From Ancylobacter sp. IITR112 (GTDB lineage Bacteria; Pseudomonadota; Alphaproteobacteria; Rhizobiales; Xanthobacteraceae), in contig NZ_JBGCUS010000001.1 in assembly GCF_041415945.1 (NCBI RefSeq), positions 4,372,501-4,436,500 on the forward strand: a DNA stretch of 64,000 nucleotides. The letters are read 5' to 3'. The notes beneath the pieces were generated by a model that was given only the letters and a program-made list of their open reading frames with translations, was not told where the DNA came from and searched no databases. Positions 51,851-60,580 of the stretch are shown piece by piece. The position numbers and the translations under genes are program-made. How positions within the stretch are numbered: the stretch's first letter is position 1; each line of letters opens with the position of its first letter.

Positions 51851-53976
51851 CGCGTCACCTCCATGGCCGCGCCGGCGGCAAGGGCGCCGGCGCCTCCCTC
51901 CAGACTTTCCGGGATGGCACGGCCCCGGTTCGCCGCCGTCATCTCCTGGTCGCGGGTCACGCCCGGCGCGGCGCGCACGGCGGCGAGGAACGCTTCGTTC
52001 GCCGCCCGCACCGTGGCCGCCGGCACGGTCTCTTCCGTGTCGGTGGCGAAGGAGCGGGCGATCACCACCGCCCAGATGAGCACGAAGGAGAGGATGGCCA
52101 GCCACCAGATGTGCCAGACGAGGCCGAAGGCCCAGGCGCAGGCGAACAGGCCGATGAGCGGCGCGGTCGCGGTGTTGCGCGGCACCTCGATGTCCTCATA
52201 GCCCGCCGGCGAGCGATAGGCGGTGCCGTCCTTCTTCGCCTCGTAGAAGGCGTCGCGGGCGGTGACCTGCGGCAGCACGGCGAAGTTCCACGCCGGGGGC
52301 GGGGAGGGGATCGACCATTCCAGCGCCCGCCCGTCCCAGGGATCGCCGAGCGGGGCGGCGAGTTCCTCGCGCCGGCGCACCGAGACGATGAACTGCGCCG
52401 TCATGAAGGCGAAGCCGGCGAGGATCAGCGCCGCGCCGAGCATGGCGAGGGCGAGCCAGGGCAGATAATCCGGGTTCGACCATTCGAAGGTGCGGCGCGT
52501 CGCGCCCATCATCCCGAGCCAGTAGAGCGGGAAGAAGGCCAGCAGGAAGCCCGGCGCGAAGCACCAGAAGGAGGCGCGGCCCAGCCCCTCATGCAGGCGG
52601 AAGCCGAACGCCTTGGGGAACCAGAACTGCACCGCCGCGAACATGCCGAACAGCACGCCGGGGATGATCATGTTGTGGAAATGCGCCACTAGGAACAGCG
52701 TGTTGTGCACCTGGAAATCGACGCCCGGATTGGCCAGCAGCACGCCGGTCATGCCGCCGAGAATGAAGGTGAGCAGGAAATTGATGTGGAACAGCATCGC
52801 CGTGGAGAGGCGGATGCGCCCGCCCACCATGGTCAGCAGCCAATCATAGACCTTCACCCCCGTCGGCACGCCGATGATCATGGTGGCGATGCCGAAAATG
52901 GCGTTCACATTGGCGCTCTGGCCCATGGTGAAGAAGTGGTGCAGCCACACGGCGAAGGAGAGCACGGCGATGCACATGGTGGCGTAGACCAGCGAGGTGT
53001 AGCCATAGATGCGCTTGCTGGAATAGGTGGCGACCACTTCCGACCACACGCCGAAGGCCGGCAGGATGAGGATGTAGACCTCCGGGTGGCCGAACAGCCA
53101 GAACAGATTGGCGTAGTTCATCATGTTGCCGCCGTCGCCATTGGTGAAGAAATGGAAGCCGGCGTAGCGGTCGAGGGCGAGCATGATGGTGGCGGCGGTC
53201 AGCGGCGCCATGGCGAAGATCATCAGGATCGACGTGCACAACGTCGTCCAGGTGAACAGCGGCATGCGGAACAGCGACATGCCGGGGCAGCGCTTCTTGT
53301 AGATGGTGACGGCGAAGTTCAGCCCCGTCAGCGTCGAGCCGATGGAGCCGAGCGACACCGCCCAGATCCAGTAATCCACCCCCTCGTCCGGGCTGAACTC
53401 GATGCCGGTGAAGGGCGGATAGGCCGACCAGCCGCCGGTGGAGAAACGCCCGACCACCAGCGACACCATCACCAGCATGGCGCCGGCGACGGTGAGCATC
53501 AGCGAGATGGCGTTGAGCAGCGGGAAGGACACGTCGCGCGCGCCGATCTGCAGCGGCATGACATAGTTCATCAGCCCGGTGATGAAGGGCATGGCGACGA
53601 AGAAGATCATGATCGTGCCATGGGTGCTGAAGAGCTGGCCGAAATGATCCGCCGAGAGGAAGCCGCCGCCATCATAGGCGGAAAGCTGCTGGGCGCGCAT
53701 CAGCGCCGCCTCGATCACCGCGCGGGCGAACATGATCAGCGCCACCACGATATACATGATGCCGACCCGCTTGTGGTCGACGCTGGTCAGCCAGTCGCGC
53801 CACAGCGGTACCCACCAGCCCTTCACCGTGAGCAGGATCACCGTCGCGATCGCGCCCAGCACGGCGAGAGAGCCCGCGCCGGAGGCGATGGCCTCGCTGA
53901 GCGAGGGATTCTCGATCATCCCGGCGAAGACGAAGGAGGTCCATTTGATCTGGCCGAAGACAAGCTCCCAGTTCAT
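51847..53976 (-). CDS. cyoB: Cytochrome bo quinol oxidase subunit I
   Basis: A 709-residue haem-copper oxidase core subunit. The low-spin haem ligand lies in STHGTIMIFF, the D-channel acid in PLQIGARDVSFPLLN, the CuB/active-site HPEVYILILP with the His-Tyr crosslink pair, HHFFTMG as the other CuB histidines, and the two haem ligands in FLVAHFHNMIIPGV. The C-terminal YEDIEVPRN region is typical of CyoB. It reduces oxygen to water with electrons from ubiquinol and pumps protons. The start overlaps the cyoA stop. Confidence 0.97.
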   Translation of the reverse strand: MNWELVFGQIKWTSFVFAGMIENPSLSEAIASGAGSLAVLGAIATVILLTVKGWWVPLWRDWLTSVDHKRVGIMYIVVALIMFARAVIEAALMRAQQLSAYDGGGFLSADHFGQLFSTHGTIMIFFVAMPFITGLMNYVMPLQIGARDVSFPLLNAISLMLTVAGAMLVMVSLVVGRFSTGGWSAYPPFTGIEFSPDEGVDYWIWAVSLGSIGSTLTGLNFAVTIYKKRCPGMSLFRMPLFTWTTLCTSILMIFAMAPLTAATIMLALDRYAGFHFFTNGDGGNMMNYANLFWLFGHPEVYILILPAFGVWSEVVATYSSKRIYGYTSLVYATMCIAVLSFAVWLHHFFTMGQSANVNAIFGIATMIIGVPTGVKVYDWLLTMVGGRIRLSTAMLFHINFLLTFILGGMTGVLLANPGVDFQVHNTLFLVAHFHNMIIPGVLFGMFAAVQFWFPKAFGFRLHEGLGRASFWCFAPGFLLAFFPLYWLGMMGATRRTFEWSNPDYLPWLALAMLGAALILAGFAFMTAQFIVSVRRREELAAPLGDPWDGRALEWSIPSPPPAWNFAVLPQVTARDAFYEAKKDGTAYRSPAGYEDIEVPRNTATAPLIGLFACAWAFGLVWHIWWLAILSFVLIWAVVIARSFATDTEETVPAATVRAANEAFLAAVRAAPGVTRDQEMTAANRGRAIPESLEGGAGALAAGAAMEVTR

Positions 53977-54920
53977 TGTCCGGCCTCCGGCGTGGTCTGG
54001 TGATGCTGATGGGGCGCGGCCGCGGCCGGCGCGTCGGTGTCGGCCTGCGGCGCGTGGGCGGCCTGCGGCGCGTCGTTACGGGCCTGCGGCGCGTGGGCGG
54101 CGTGCCCGCCGGTCATGCCGGGGGCGAAGCTGGCGATGATCTGGTCGAACAGGCCGGGGGTGAAGCTGCCATAGATCACCGGCTCGCTCACCACCGAGGA
54201 CGGTAGCAGCGCGGCATAGGCGCGGGCGTCCAGGGTGGCGGCCTGCGTCTTGGCCGAGGCTGCCCAGGCATCGAAATCGTCCGGCGTCATCACCCGTGTG
54301 GTGAAGGACTGGGTGGCGAAGCCGAGGCCGTTATACTGGGTGTTGCGCCCGGTGAAATCGCCGGTCTCGTCGGCGATGAGGTTGAGCTGCGTCTGCATGC
54401 CGGCCATGGCGTAGATCTGGCCGGCGAGGCGCGGAACGATGAAGGACTGCATGACGGTGCCGCTGGTGAGCTTCAGCGTCACCGGCCGGTCCTCCGGCAA
54501 GGCGAGCAGGTCGAGCGTCGCCACGCCCTGTTCGGGGTAGAGGAAGAGGAACTTCCAGTCGAGCGCGACGACTTCCACCACCAGCGGGTCGGGCCCCAGC
54601 GGGCGGTAGGGGTCGCCGGCGATGGTCTGGCGCCACAGCGCGGTGCCGAGCGCCACGACCAGCGCCACCGGCACGCCCCAGATGAGAAGTTCCAGCCCCC
54701 AGTTGAACTCCCAGTCCGGCCGGTAGCTGCCCTTGCCGCCGCGCCGGTAGCGCCACAGAACCAGCGGCAGCGCGATGAACATCGGCACGATGACGATCAG
54801 CATCAGCGCGCTGATCGTGCCGAAATGCGCGATCTGACCGGCGGCGATCGGCCCGGCCGGTTCGAGAAAGCCTGCGGCGGAGGCCGCACATGGCATGGCA
54901 AGGGCCGGCAACCCGGCCAT
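53973..54920 (-). CDS. cyoA: Cytochrome bo quinol oxidase subunit II
   Basis: A 315-residue protein. After a signal peptide come two membrane helices (TISALMLIVIVPMFIALPLVLW and ELLIWGVPVALVVALGTALW) and the cupredoxin domain (VVALDWKFLFLYPEQGVATLD, SFIVPRLAGQIYAMAGMQTQL). The CuA cysteines and histidines are missing, as expected for a quinol oxidase. I start it at ATG 54920 with GAGGGG just ahead; an upstream TTG would add seven residues. The tail beyond residue 265 is Ala/Pro/His-rich with a repeated (A)PQA..APQAD pattern and ends in HQHHQ, an addition not seen in E. coli CyoA. Confidence 0.94.
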   Translation of the reverse strand: MAGLPALAMPCAASAAGFLEPAGPIAAGQIAHFGTISALMLIVIVPMFIALPLVLWRYRRGGKGSYRPDWEFNWGLELLIWGVPVALVVALGTALWRQTIAGDPYRPLGPDPLVVEVVALDWKFLFLYPEQGVATLDLLALPEDRPVTLKLTSGTVMQSFIVPRLAGQIYAMAGMQTQLNLIADETGDFTGRNTQYNGLGFATQSFTTRVMTPDDFDAWAASAKTQAATLDARAYAALLPSSVVSEPVIYGSFTPGLFDQIIASFAPGMTGGHAAHAPQARNDAPQAAHAPQADTDAPAAAAPHQHHQTTPEAGQ

Positions 54921-55185
54921 CAATCCCCTCAACCTCAACACGGCCCCCCTGCGACTGTCGCGCGCCTCTCATGTGAAGACATCGACCCGTACCCCGCTTG
55001 CAGGAAAGCACGAAAGGCGACGGAGTTCACTGTCTCACTTTGTATGGATTACGGAAAAGTCGTGACCGCTGCATGGCGGCGGCGTGGCCGGGCGGCGCCT
55101 CACGGCGGAGGAGGGGCGGGCTGTTCATTCAGGGCAGGATGGCTATAATCGCGCGACGCCACGTCACGTTCAAGGCAGGTTCTAG

Positions 55186-57312
55186 GTGCGACTTAGTCAC
55201 TCTTTGCCGCGTGACAATAGACACGGATTTCTACTGAATCCGAACTGGCGCACTCTTCTGTTTTCTTCGCGCCTCGCGGGCGCGGCCATCGTCGCGCTCG
55301 CCCTTGCTTACTGGCTTGAGCTTCAGGAGCCGCAATGGGCGATCCTGACCGTCTATCTCCTGACCCAGTCCTCCACCGGGGCGGCGCTGGCCAAGGGGGC
55401 GTTCCGTTTCCTCGGCACGATTCTCGCCGCGCTTTACGGCCTCGCCGCCGTCAAGCTGTTCTCGCAGGACCCGCTGCTCCTCGTCGGCAGCGCCATGGTC
55501 TGGATCTTCCTGTGCTATTACGGCGCCGCTCAGGCGAGCAATTTCACCGCCTATGGCTTCATGCTGGCGGGCTTCACCGGGCTGCTGGTCACCTTTCAGG
55601 GCGCCGCCGCGCCCGCTGCGGCCTGGCTGGTGGCGGTGGACCGGGTGAGCGAGATCAGCATCGGCATTGCCTGCGCGACGCTGGCCGGCGCGCTGGTGCT
55701 GCCCGACCATGCCGGCACCCAGTTGCGCGGGCTGCTGGCGAAGACCTTGCGCGGGCTGTGCGCCCATGCCGCGCTGACCCTGCGCGCGGCCACGCGCGGC
55801 GACCAAGTGATCGACGACCGCCGGTCGCTGCTGCCGCAGATCGTGAAGTTTGACGCGCTCCGCTCCTATACGCGCTTTGAAGCGCCGGAGATGCGGGCCG
55901 ATCGCGACCGGATGGACGAGGTCGCCCGCCGCTTTCTCGGCGTTCTGGCGCAGGCGCGGGCGCTGCATCTGCGGCTCGCCGCCGACGGGGCGGGGACGCA
56001 GGCGGCGCCCGAGGCGCTGCGGGCGGCGCTGGAGCGGATGGTGGCGCTGCTGGAGCGCGGCGCGGCCGACCCCGCCCTGCTGCAGCGGCCGGAGCGGCAC
56101 TGCGCCGACCTGTCCACGCTCCGGCTGGACCTTGCCGCGCTCGCCCGCCGGCTGTCCGCGCCGGGCGACGCCACGCCGCTCGCGGCGCGGGCCGAGGCCG
56201 TGCTGATCTGCCGGCAGGCGGGGGCGATGCTGCGCGAACTCGCCCTGCTGTGCCTCGCCGAGCGCGCGGTGTTCGAGCCGCCTGCCGCCGGCACCGCGCG
56301 GCACCGCGAAAGACGAGCCGCCGCCCACGGTTCCGCCCTGCTGCAGGGCGGGCGCGCCGCGCTGGGGCTGATGATCTTCTGCGCCATCTGGTACGCGACG
56401 CAATGGGACCAGGGCATTGCCGGCATTACCGGGCTCGCCCTGATGAACTATCAATGCGTGAACACTGATGATCCGCAGAAGCTCGGCTGGCCCTATCTGC
56501 GCGCGGTGGTGGCGGCCTGCTTCGCGGCCTATGCCACCATGGTCTTCATCTATCCCTGGCTGGAGGGCTTCGAGGCGCTGGCGCTGTTCCTGCTGGCGGT
56601 GCTGGTGCCGGCGGGCCTGCTGATCGCGACGCCGCGCTATGCCCGCACGGCGGGAACCTTCACCATTTTCTACGTCGCCGCGGCCGCGACCGGCAATGTG
56701 TTCACGCCTGATCCTCTGGACTTCGCCAATTTCTGCTTCGGTCTCGCCTTCGGCATGTTCGTCTGCCTGATGGTGGTGCGGCTCGTGCCGGCGACGGCGC
56801 GGGCCTCGCGCCGCCGCGCGGTTGACCGTGCGCTCGGCGTGCTGCTGCCTGAGGTGGCGCGCGGGCAGCGCGCGCCACGGGCGGCGGCGCGCGAAATACT
56901 GGGGTCGCTGGGCGCGCTGCTGGCGCAGTTGACGCCGGCGCGTCCCGCCCATGACAGGCTGCTGCGCGGCCTGCTGGCCTGCGCCGCCAGCGCGGGGGAA
57001 CTCGGTCGGCTGCGGGAGGCGGCGGACAGCCCGGCGCTGCCGCCGCCGCTGCGTGCGGCGATCGCGGAGGGGCTTGAACGCTTCGCCGGCGCGCTGGCGC
57101 CCGGCGGGCGGGGCGACGGGACAGCCGCCGCGCCCCCGACCGCTCCCGCTGAAAGCTTCGCCCCGTTGCGCGCCGCGCTGGCGCAGACGGAGGCACGGCC
57201 GGGCGCCGCGCCGGCCTCGCTCCTCGCCGAGGTGGCGGCGAGCCTGTGTTTTCTGGAGGATCGGACCCTGCGCGACCAGGCTTTTCGCGCGCTGTGCGAG
57301 GCGCGCGCGTGA
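55186..57312 (+). CDS. FUSC family membrane transporter (aromatic-acid exporter, AaeB-like)
   Basis: A 708-residue protein with two FUSC modules. The first half opens with a helix bundle (LAGAAIVALALAYWLELQEPQWAILTVYLLTQ, in part), followed by a soluble helical region with DALRSYTRFEAPEMRADRDRMDE, and the second half repeats the membrane module (ALGLMIFCAIWYATQWDQGIAGITG, in part). FUSC proteins such as AaeB export aromatic carboxylic acids. The start is GTG 55186. It is followed by DUF1656 and HlyD-type genes with overlapping junctions, the standard three-part pump. No outer-membrane channel or LysR regulator is seen alongside. Confidence 0.9.
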   Translation: MRLSHSLPRDNRHGFLLNPNWRTLLFSSRLAGAAIVALALAYWLELQEPQWAILTVYLLTQSSTGAALAKGAFRFLGTILAALYGLAAVKLFSQDPLLLVGSAMVWIFLCYYGAAQASNFTAYGFMLAGFTGLLVTFQGAAAPAAAWLVAVDRVSEISIGIACATLAGALVLPDHAGTQLRGLLAKTLRGLCAHAALTLRAATRGDQVIDDRRSLLPQIVKFDALRSYTRFEAPEMRADRDRMDEVARRFLGVLAQARALHLRLAADGAGTQAAPEALRAALERMVALLERGAADPALLQRPERHCADLSTLRLDLAALARRLSAPGDATPLAARAEAVLICRQAGAMLRELALLCLAERAVFEPPAAGTARHRERRAAAHGSALLQGGRAALGLMIFCAIWYATQWDQGIAGITGLALMNYQCVNTDDPQKLGWPYLRAVVAACFAAYATMVFIYPWLEGFEALALFLLAVLVPAGLLIATPRYARTAGTFTIFYVAAAATGNVFTPDPLDFANFCFGLAFGMFVCLMVVRLVPATARASRRRAVDRALGVLLPEVARGQRAPRAAAREILGSLGALLAQLTPARPAHDRLLRGLLACAASAGELGRLREAADSPALPPPLRAAIAEGLERFAGALAPGGRGDGTAAAPPTAPAESFAPLRAALAQTEARPGAAPASLLAEVAASLCFLEDRTLRDQAFRALCEARA

Positions 57313-57545
57313 TGACGTGGAATCCGCTGTTTCACACACTCGATTTTTTCGGCTTCTACCTGCCGCCGGTGCTGATGTGGGCGCTGATCGCCTTCATTCC
57401 CTTTTTCGCGCTGAGCCGGCTCGCCCGCTGGAGCGGCTTCTACGCCCTCGTCTGGCATCGCCCGCTGTTCGATGCCGCGCTCTATGTGATCGTTCTGGCC
57501 GCCCTGACTCTCGGGCTGCCGCTTCTGACAGGAGGTCCGGCATGA
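57312..57545 (+). CDS. DUF1656 small inner-membrane protein (AaeX-like)
   Basis: A 77-residue protein with two helices (YLPPVLMWALIAFIPFFALSRL and LFDAALYVIVLAALTLGLPLL), matching DUF1656/AaeX. Its ATG overlaps the TGA of the FUSC gene by one base (TGATG), and its stop overlaps the HlyD-type gene start (ATGA). The role of these proteins in efflux is unknown. Confidence 0.9.
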   Translation: MTWNPLFHTLDFFGFYLPPVLMWALIAFIPFFALSRLARWSGFYALVWHRPLFDAALYVIVLAALTLGLPLLTGGPA

Positions 57546-58420
57546 GCGGGCACAACGCCATTCGCGTCGCGGTGACGCTGGCCACGGTTGCCATCGCCGC
57601 CTTTGCCGGCTGGCATTTGTGGAACTACTACCTGCTGTCGCCGTGGACGCGCGATGCGCGGGTTCTGGCCGACGTGCTGCGCGTGGCGCCCGACGTGTCC
57701 GGACTGATCAGCACCCTCCATGTGCGCGACAACCAGACGGTGCGGAAGGGCGACCTCCTGTTCGAGATCGACCCGGAGCGCTTCGCGGCGGCGCTGAACC
57801 TCGCGCGGGCGGAGGTGACGATGAAGACGGCGGCGATGCGCCTTGCGCAGGAAAACGCCGCGCGCTTCCGCACCCTGCAGCGCGAGGACAGCCCGGGTTT
57901 TTCCATTGAGGCCGGGGAGGCCATGCAGACGCGCGCGGCCGAGGCCGAGGCGGCGCTGGGGGTGGCGCAGGCCCAACTGACCATCGCCGAAATCAATATG
58001 CGCCGCAGCCGTGTCCATGCGGCGGTGGACGGCTATGTCACCAACCTCACCGCGGTCGTCGGCGACTACGCCACGGCCGGCGAGGGGGTGCTGGCGATTG
58101 TCGATTCCCGCTCCTTCTATGTCTATGGCTACTTCATGGAGACCAAGCTGCCGCAGATCCGGGAAGGCGCCCCCGCCAGGGTGGAGCTGATGGCGGGCGG
58201 GGTGGTGCTGGACGGCGTGGTGGAGGGCGTGGCGCGGGCCATCGCCAACCCCGACGACGCGGCCGGGCTGCTGGCGCGGGTCGATCCGCAGTTCAGTTGG
58301 ATCCGTCTCGCCCAGCGTCTGCCGGTGCGCATCAAGCTGGAAGCATTGCCGCCCGATGTCCGCCTCGCCGCCGGAATGTCCGCCACCGTGGTGATCAAGC
58401 CGGCGGGGGAGGGCGGTTAG
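57542..58420 (+). CDS. HlyD family periplasmic adaptor of the FUSC pump (AaeA-like)
   Basis: A 292-residue membrane-fusion protein. One N-terminal membrane anchor (VAVTLATVAIAAFAGWHLWNYY) is followed by a lipoyl-like half (APDVSGLISTLHVRDNQTVRKGDLLFEIDP, in part), a short alpha-helical hairpin (LARAEVTMKTAAMRLAQENAARF, in part) and the second lipoyl half plus beta barrel (RSRVHAAVDGYVTNLTAVVGDY, in part). It links the FUSC transporter to an outer-membrane channel. It starts in an ATGA overlap with the DUF1656 gene. Confidence 0.92.
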   Translation: MSGHNAIRVAVTLATVAIAAFAGWHLWNYYLLSPWTRDARVLADVLRVAPDVSGLISTLHVRDNQTVRKGDLLFEIDPERFAAALNLARAEVTMKTAAMRLAQENAARFRTLQREDSPGFSIEAGEAMQTRAAEAEAALGVAQAQLTIAEINMRRSRVHAAVDGYVTNLTAVVGDYATAGEGVLAIVDSRSFYVYGYFMETKLPQIREGAPARVELMAGGVVLDGVVEGVARAIANPDDAAGLLARVDPQFSWIRLAQRLPVRIKLEALPPDVRLAAGMSATVVIKPAGEGG

Positions 58421-58591
58421 AGGGTGCGGCTGGACGGGCCGGCGCGGTGGGCGAGATGTCGGCCGCTGCCGCATCGCCGGCACGCCAGTGGCGCCGGCAG
58501 GCGAATTGATTGTTGAGCAACGAACCCCCAGAGTGAGCGTTGTCTGACGGTGGGCGAATGGCCCGTTGATCTGGTTGGAAAGGAAACGTCG

Positions 58592-59026
58592 ATGAACGTC
58601 CTGTCGATGCTAAGGGTTGGACTTCTCGCGCTGGCCGCGCTGTTCGGCACCGTCTCGCTGGCGAGCGCCGATGACGGCTCCATCAGCATTCGTATCGTGA
58701 AGGCCGGTTTTGTCGTAGGCGGATCGGCCGGAGACGGCGTGCTGACGTTCAAGGGTCGCAAATACCCGCTCTCGGTCGGCGGGCTGAGCTACGGCTTCAC
58801 CTTCGGCGCCTCCGAGACCCGCCTGCATGGAAAGGTCCGGAACATCAAACGCGCGTCCGACGTGTCCGGGGTCTATGCCCAGGGCGGGGCGGGGGCGGCC
58901 TTCGGCAAGGGCGCGCAGGTCGTCGTGCTGACCAACCAGAACGGCGCGGTTCTGGAACTGAGCGGCGAGCAGAAGGGCGTCATCGTCAGCCTCGATCTGA
59001 GCGGGCTGGCCCTGTCGCTGAAGTGA
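58592..59026 (+). CDS. Secreted glycine-rich protein, function unknown
   Basis: A 144-residue protein starting at ATG 58592 with AAGGAAA ahead. Residues 1-26 are a signal peptide ending LASADDG. The mature protein is a beta-rich, glycine-rich domain with SISIRIVKAGFVVGGSAGDGVLTFKGRKYPLSVGGLSYGF (in part) and a C-terminal AAFGKGAQVVVLTNQNGAVLELSGEQKG (in part). It has no cysteine. I recognise the general look of small alphaproteobacterial exported proteins but not a characterised family. Its stop codon lies within a 16-bp tandem repeat. Confidence 0.72.
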   Translation: MNVLSMLRVGLLALAALFGTVSLASADDGSISIRIVKAGFVVGGSAGDGVLTFKGRKYPLSVGGLSYGFTFGASETRLHGKVRNIKRASDVSGVYAQGGAGAAFGKGAQVVVLTNQNGAVLELSGEQKGVIVSLDLSGLALSLK

Positions 59027-59055
59027 GTTGTCCCTGAAGTGAGTTGTCCCTGAAG
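59019..59055. repeat. 16-bp tandem repeat across a stop codon
   Basis: TGAAGTGAGTTGTCCC occurs twice in a row (59019-59034, 59035-59050) with five further bases of a third copy to 59055. The first copy contains the stop of the secreted protein gene. Confidence 0.85.
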
Positions 59056-59087
59056 GTATGGCGCGCCGAACGCCGCCATGCCTTCAG
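59050..59087. terminator. Long hairpin after the secreted protein gene, no T-run
   Basis: CTGAAGGTATGGCG (59050-59063) pairs with CGCCATGCCTTCAG (59074-59087): a 14-bp stem with one G-T pair around a 10-base loop. No T-run follows, so it may act as a weak terminator or an mRNA 3'-end stabiliser. Confidence 0.55.
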
Positions 59088-59365
59088 GCGCCCTGCGGGC
59101 AGCGCCGGTCGCCCCGGCGCCGGGCAGGACCCGCCGCGCCCGATCGCTCCGAGTTAGCGCCCGGCGGGGCCGCGCGTGTCGCCGCTTAACTGAAGATTCC
59201 CACCTGTCACGAGCGTGCGCACCCCGCCCCCCGCAGGCGGCGGACTCCGTGCCGCATCCGCCCGCGCCTGAGCGTGAGGCGCGTCTCCGCCTCATAGGCG
59301 TGCTGCCCTCTGCATCGCCGGAAAAGGTCGTCGCAGCTCCGGCGCATGCCTGCGAGCGGAGGCGG
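59088..59365. other. GC-rich intergenic stretch without a supported gene
   Basis: Between the hairpin and the next promoter the sequence has short open frames but no start with a ribosome binding site and no recognisable protein. I see nothing functional in it. Confidence 0.5.
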
Positions 59366-59394
59366 TTGCCAGACACTAGATAAACATCTAATAT
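59366..59394 (+). promoter_or_regulatory. Sigma-70-type promoter of the DUF6166-like gene
   Basis: TTGCCA (59366-59371) and TAATAT (59389-59394) are separated by exactly 17 bases, a close consensus match and rare in this GC-rich window. Transcription would begin near 59401. The spacer holds TAGAT-AAAC-ATCTA (59377-59390), and GACAC (59372-59376) with GTGTC (59400-59404) flank the -10 region, so a repressor could bind here. Confidence 0.65.
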
Positions 59395-59416
59395 GTCAGG
59401 TGTCGGGAGTTAATGG

Positions 59417-59722
59417 ATGCGTGCCATGAAGACATATCGCGGTGACAGGACCATCGACGGGGTGGCGGTGACGGTGGACGGCGCCTTGCTGCCGGAGCGC
59501 ACCGACATCAAGCCGATCAGTCGCGACGGCTTCGAGTGGAGCTATGAGGGCGTCGCGCCCGCCCAGCTTGCCCTCGCCATGCTGGCCGATCATTTCGGCG
59601 CGGCCACGCCCGCCCTGCAGAATTATGAGCGCTTCATGCGCGAGGTGGTGGCCAATTTCGGCAATGAGTGGGAGTTCACCACCGCCGATATCGACGCCGC
59701 CCTGACCGCGCGCGCGGCCTGA
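59417..59722 (+). CDS. DUF6166-like small protein
   Basis: A 101-residue protein, cytoplasmic, starting at ATG 59417 with GGGAG seven bases ahead. The sequence YRGDRTIDGVAVTVDGALL, a conserved FEWSYEGVAPAQLALAMLADHFG block and the end VVANFGNEWEFTTADIDAAL resemble the DUF6166 family, small proteins of unknown function with a Gly-Pro/Ala-Gln-Leu-Ala-Leu-Ala core motif. It is followed nine bases later by an alpha/beta hydrolase gene and shares its promoter. Often such genes sit in accessory regions or on mobile elements, but no sign of transfer is visible here. Confidence 0.7.
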   Translation: MRAMKTYRGDRTIDGVAVTVDGALLPERTDIKPISRDGFEWSYEGVAPAQLALAMLADHFGAATPALQNYERFMREVVANFGNEWEFTTADIDAALTARAA

Positions 59723-59731
59723 GCCGTCTCC

Positions 59732-60514
59732 ATGGCGCCGTTCGTCGCGCAGTTCGTCGCCGCGCCGGCCGGGGCGGTGGAATGCCTCGTCGCCCAAAGC
59801 GGGGCCGATCCCGCCAATGGTTCCTTCGTGCTGGTTCACGGCATTCAGGGCACGGCGGCGGCATGGGCGGAGATCGCGCCCCGGCTCGATGCCGGGCGCG
59901 CTGTCCTTATGCCCAATCTGCGCGGGCGCGGGCGCTCGCCCAGCCCCGGCGACATTGCCGCCTACAGCCTGGATCATTTCGCCGACGATCTCGCCGCGGT
60001 GATCGCCGCCGCCCCCGCCCCGGTCACGCTGGTGGGCTGGAGCATGGGCGTGCTGGTGGCGCTGACCTATCTGGCGCGCTTTGGCGCGCGGGGACTGGAC
60101 GGGCTGGTGCTCGCCAGCGGCACCGCGCATCCCGGCCGCGAGGCGGTATGGTTTCATGCCGAGACGCCCGAAGGCGTCGCGCAGGAAGCGGCGGCGCGGG
60201 CGGCACGGCTCGGCCTGACCGCCTCGGCCACGCCGACCGCCGTCGCCGGCGCCTGGGCCTCGGTGCGCGCGGCGGATCTGCGTCCCGGGCTCGCGCGGAT
60301 CACGCTCCCCACGCTGCTGCTGCATGGCGAACGCGACGACCAGTGCCCGCTCGCTCATGGCCGGGTCATCGCCGCCGGCATCGCGCAGGCGTCGCTGGAA
60401 ATCTGGCCGGGCGCCGGCCACAATCTCATGGTGGAAGACCCCGCCCGCTTCGCTCTAAGCGTGTTGCGCCTTCATGCCGCGGCGCGCTCTGATAGGCTGA
60501 ACGCGACTCAGTGA
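59732..60514 (+). CDS. Alpha/beta fold hydrolase
   Basis: A 260-residue hydrolase. The oxyanion-hole region FVLVHGIQGTAAAW, nucleophile elbow VGWSMGVLV with Ser, the Asp in LLLHGERDDQCPL and the His in PGAGHNLMVEDP give a complete catalytic triad. The cap between them is short and Ala-rich. It belongs to the broad esterase/haloalkane dehalogenase/epoxide hydrolase superfamily and the substrate cannot be named. It starts nine bases after the DUF6166-like gene. Confidence 0.87.
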   Translation: MAPFVAQFVAAPAGAVECLVAQSGADPANGSFVLVHGIQGTAAAWAEIAPRLDAGRAVLMPNLRGRGRSPSPGDIAAYSLDHFADDLAAVIAAAPAPVTLVGWSMGVLVALTYLARFGARGLDGLVLASGTAHPGREAVWFHAETPEGVAQEAAARAARLGLTASATPTAVAGAWASVRAADLRPGLARITLPTLLLHGERDDQCPLAHGRVIAAGIAQASLEIWPGAGHNLMVEDPARFALSVLRLHAAARSDRLNATQ

Positions 60515-60580
60515 TATCTCAGCATCGGACGATCTCTGCCGCCGACTTCACCCGGCGGCCCGTTGCACCCGGAGTTCCCC

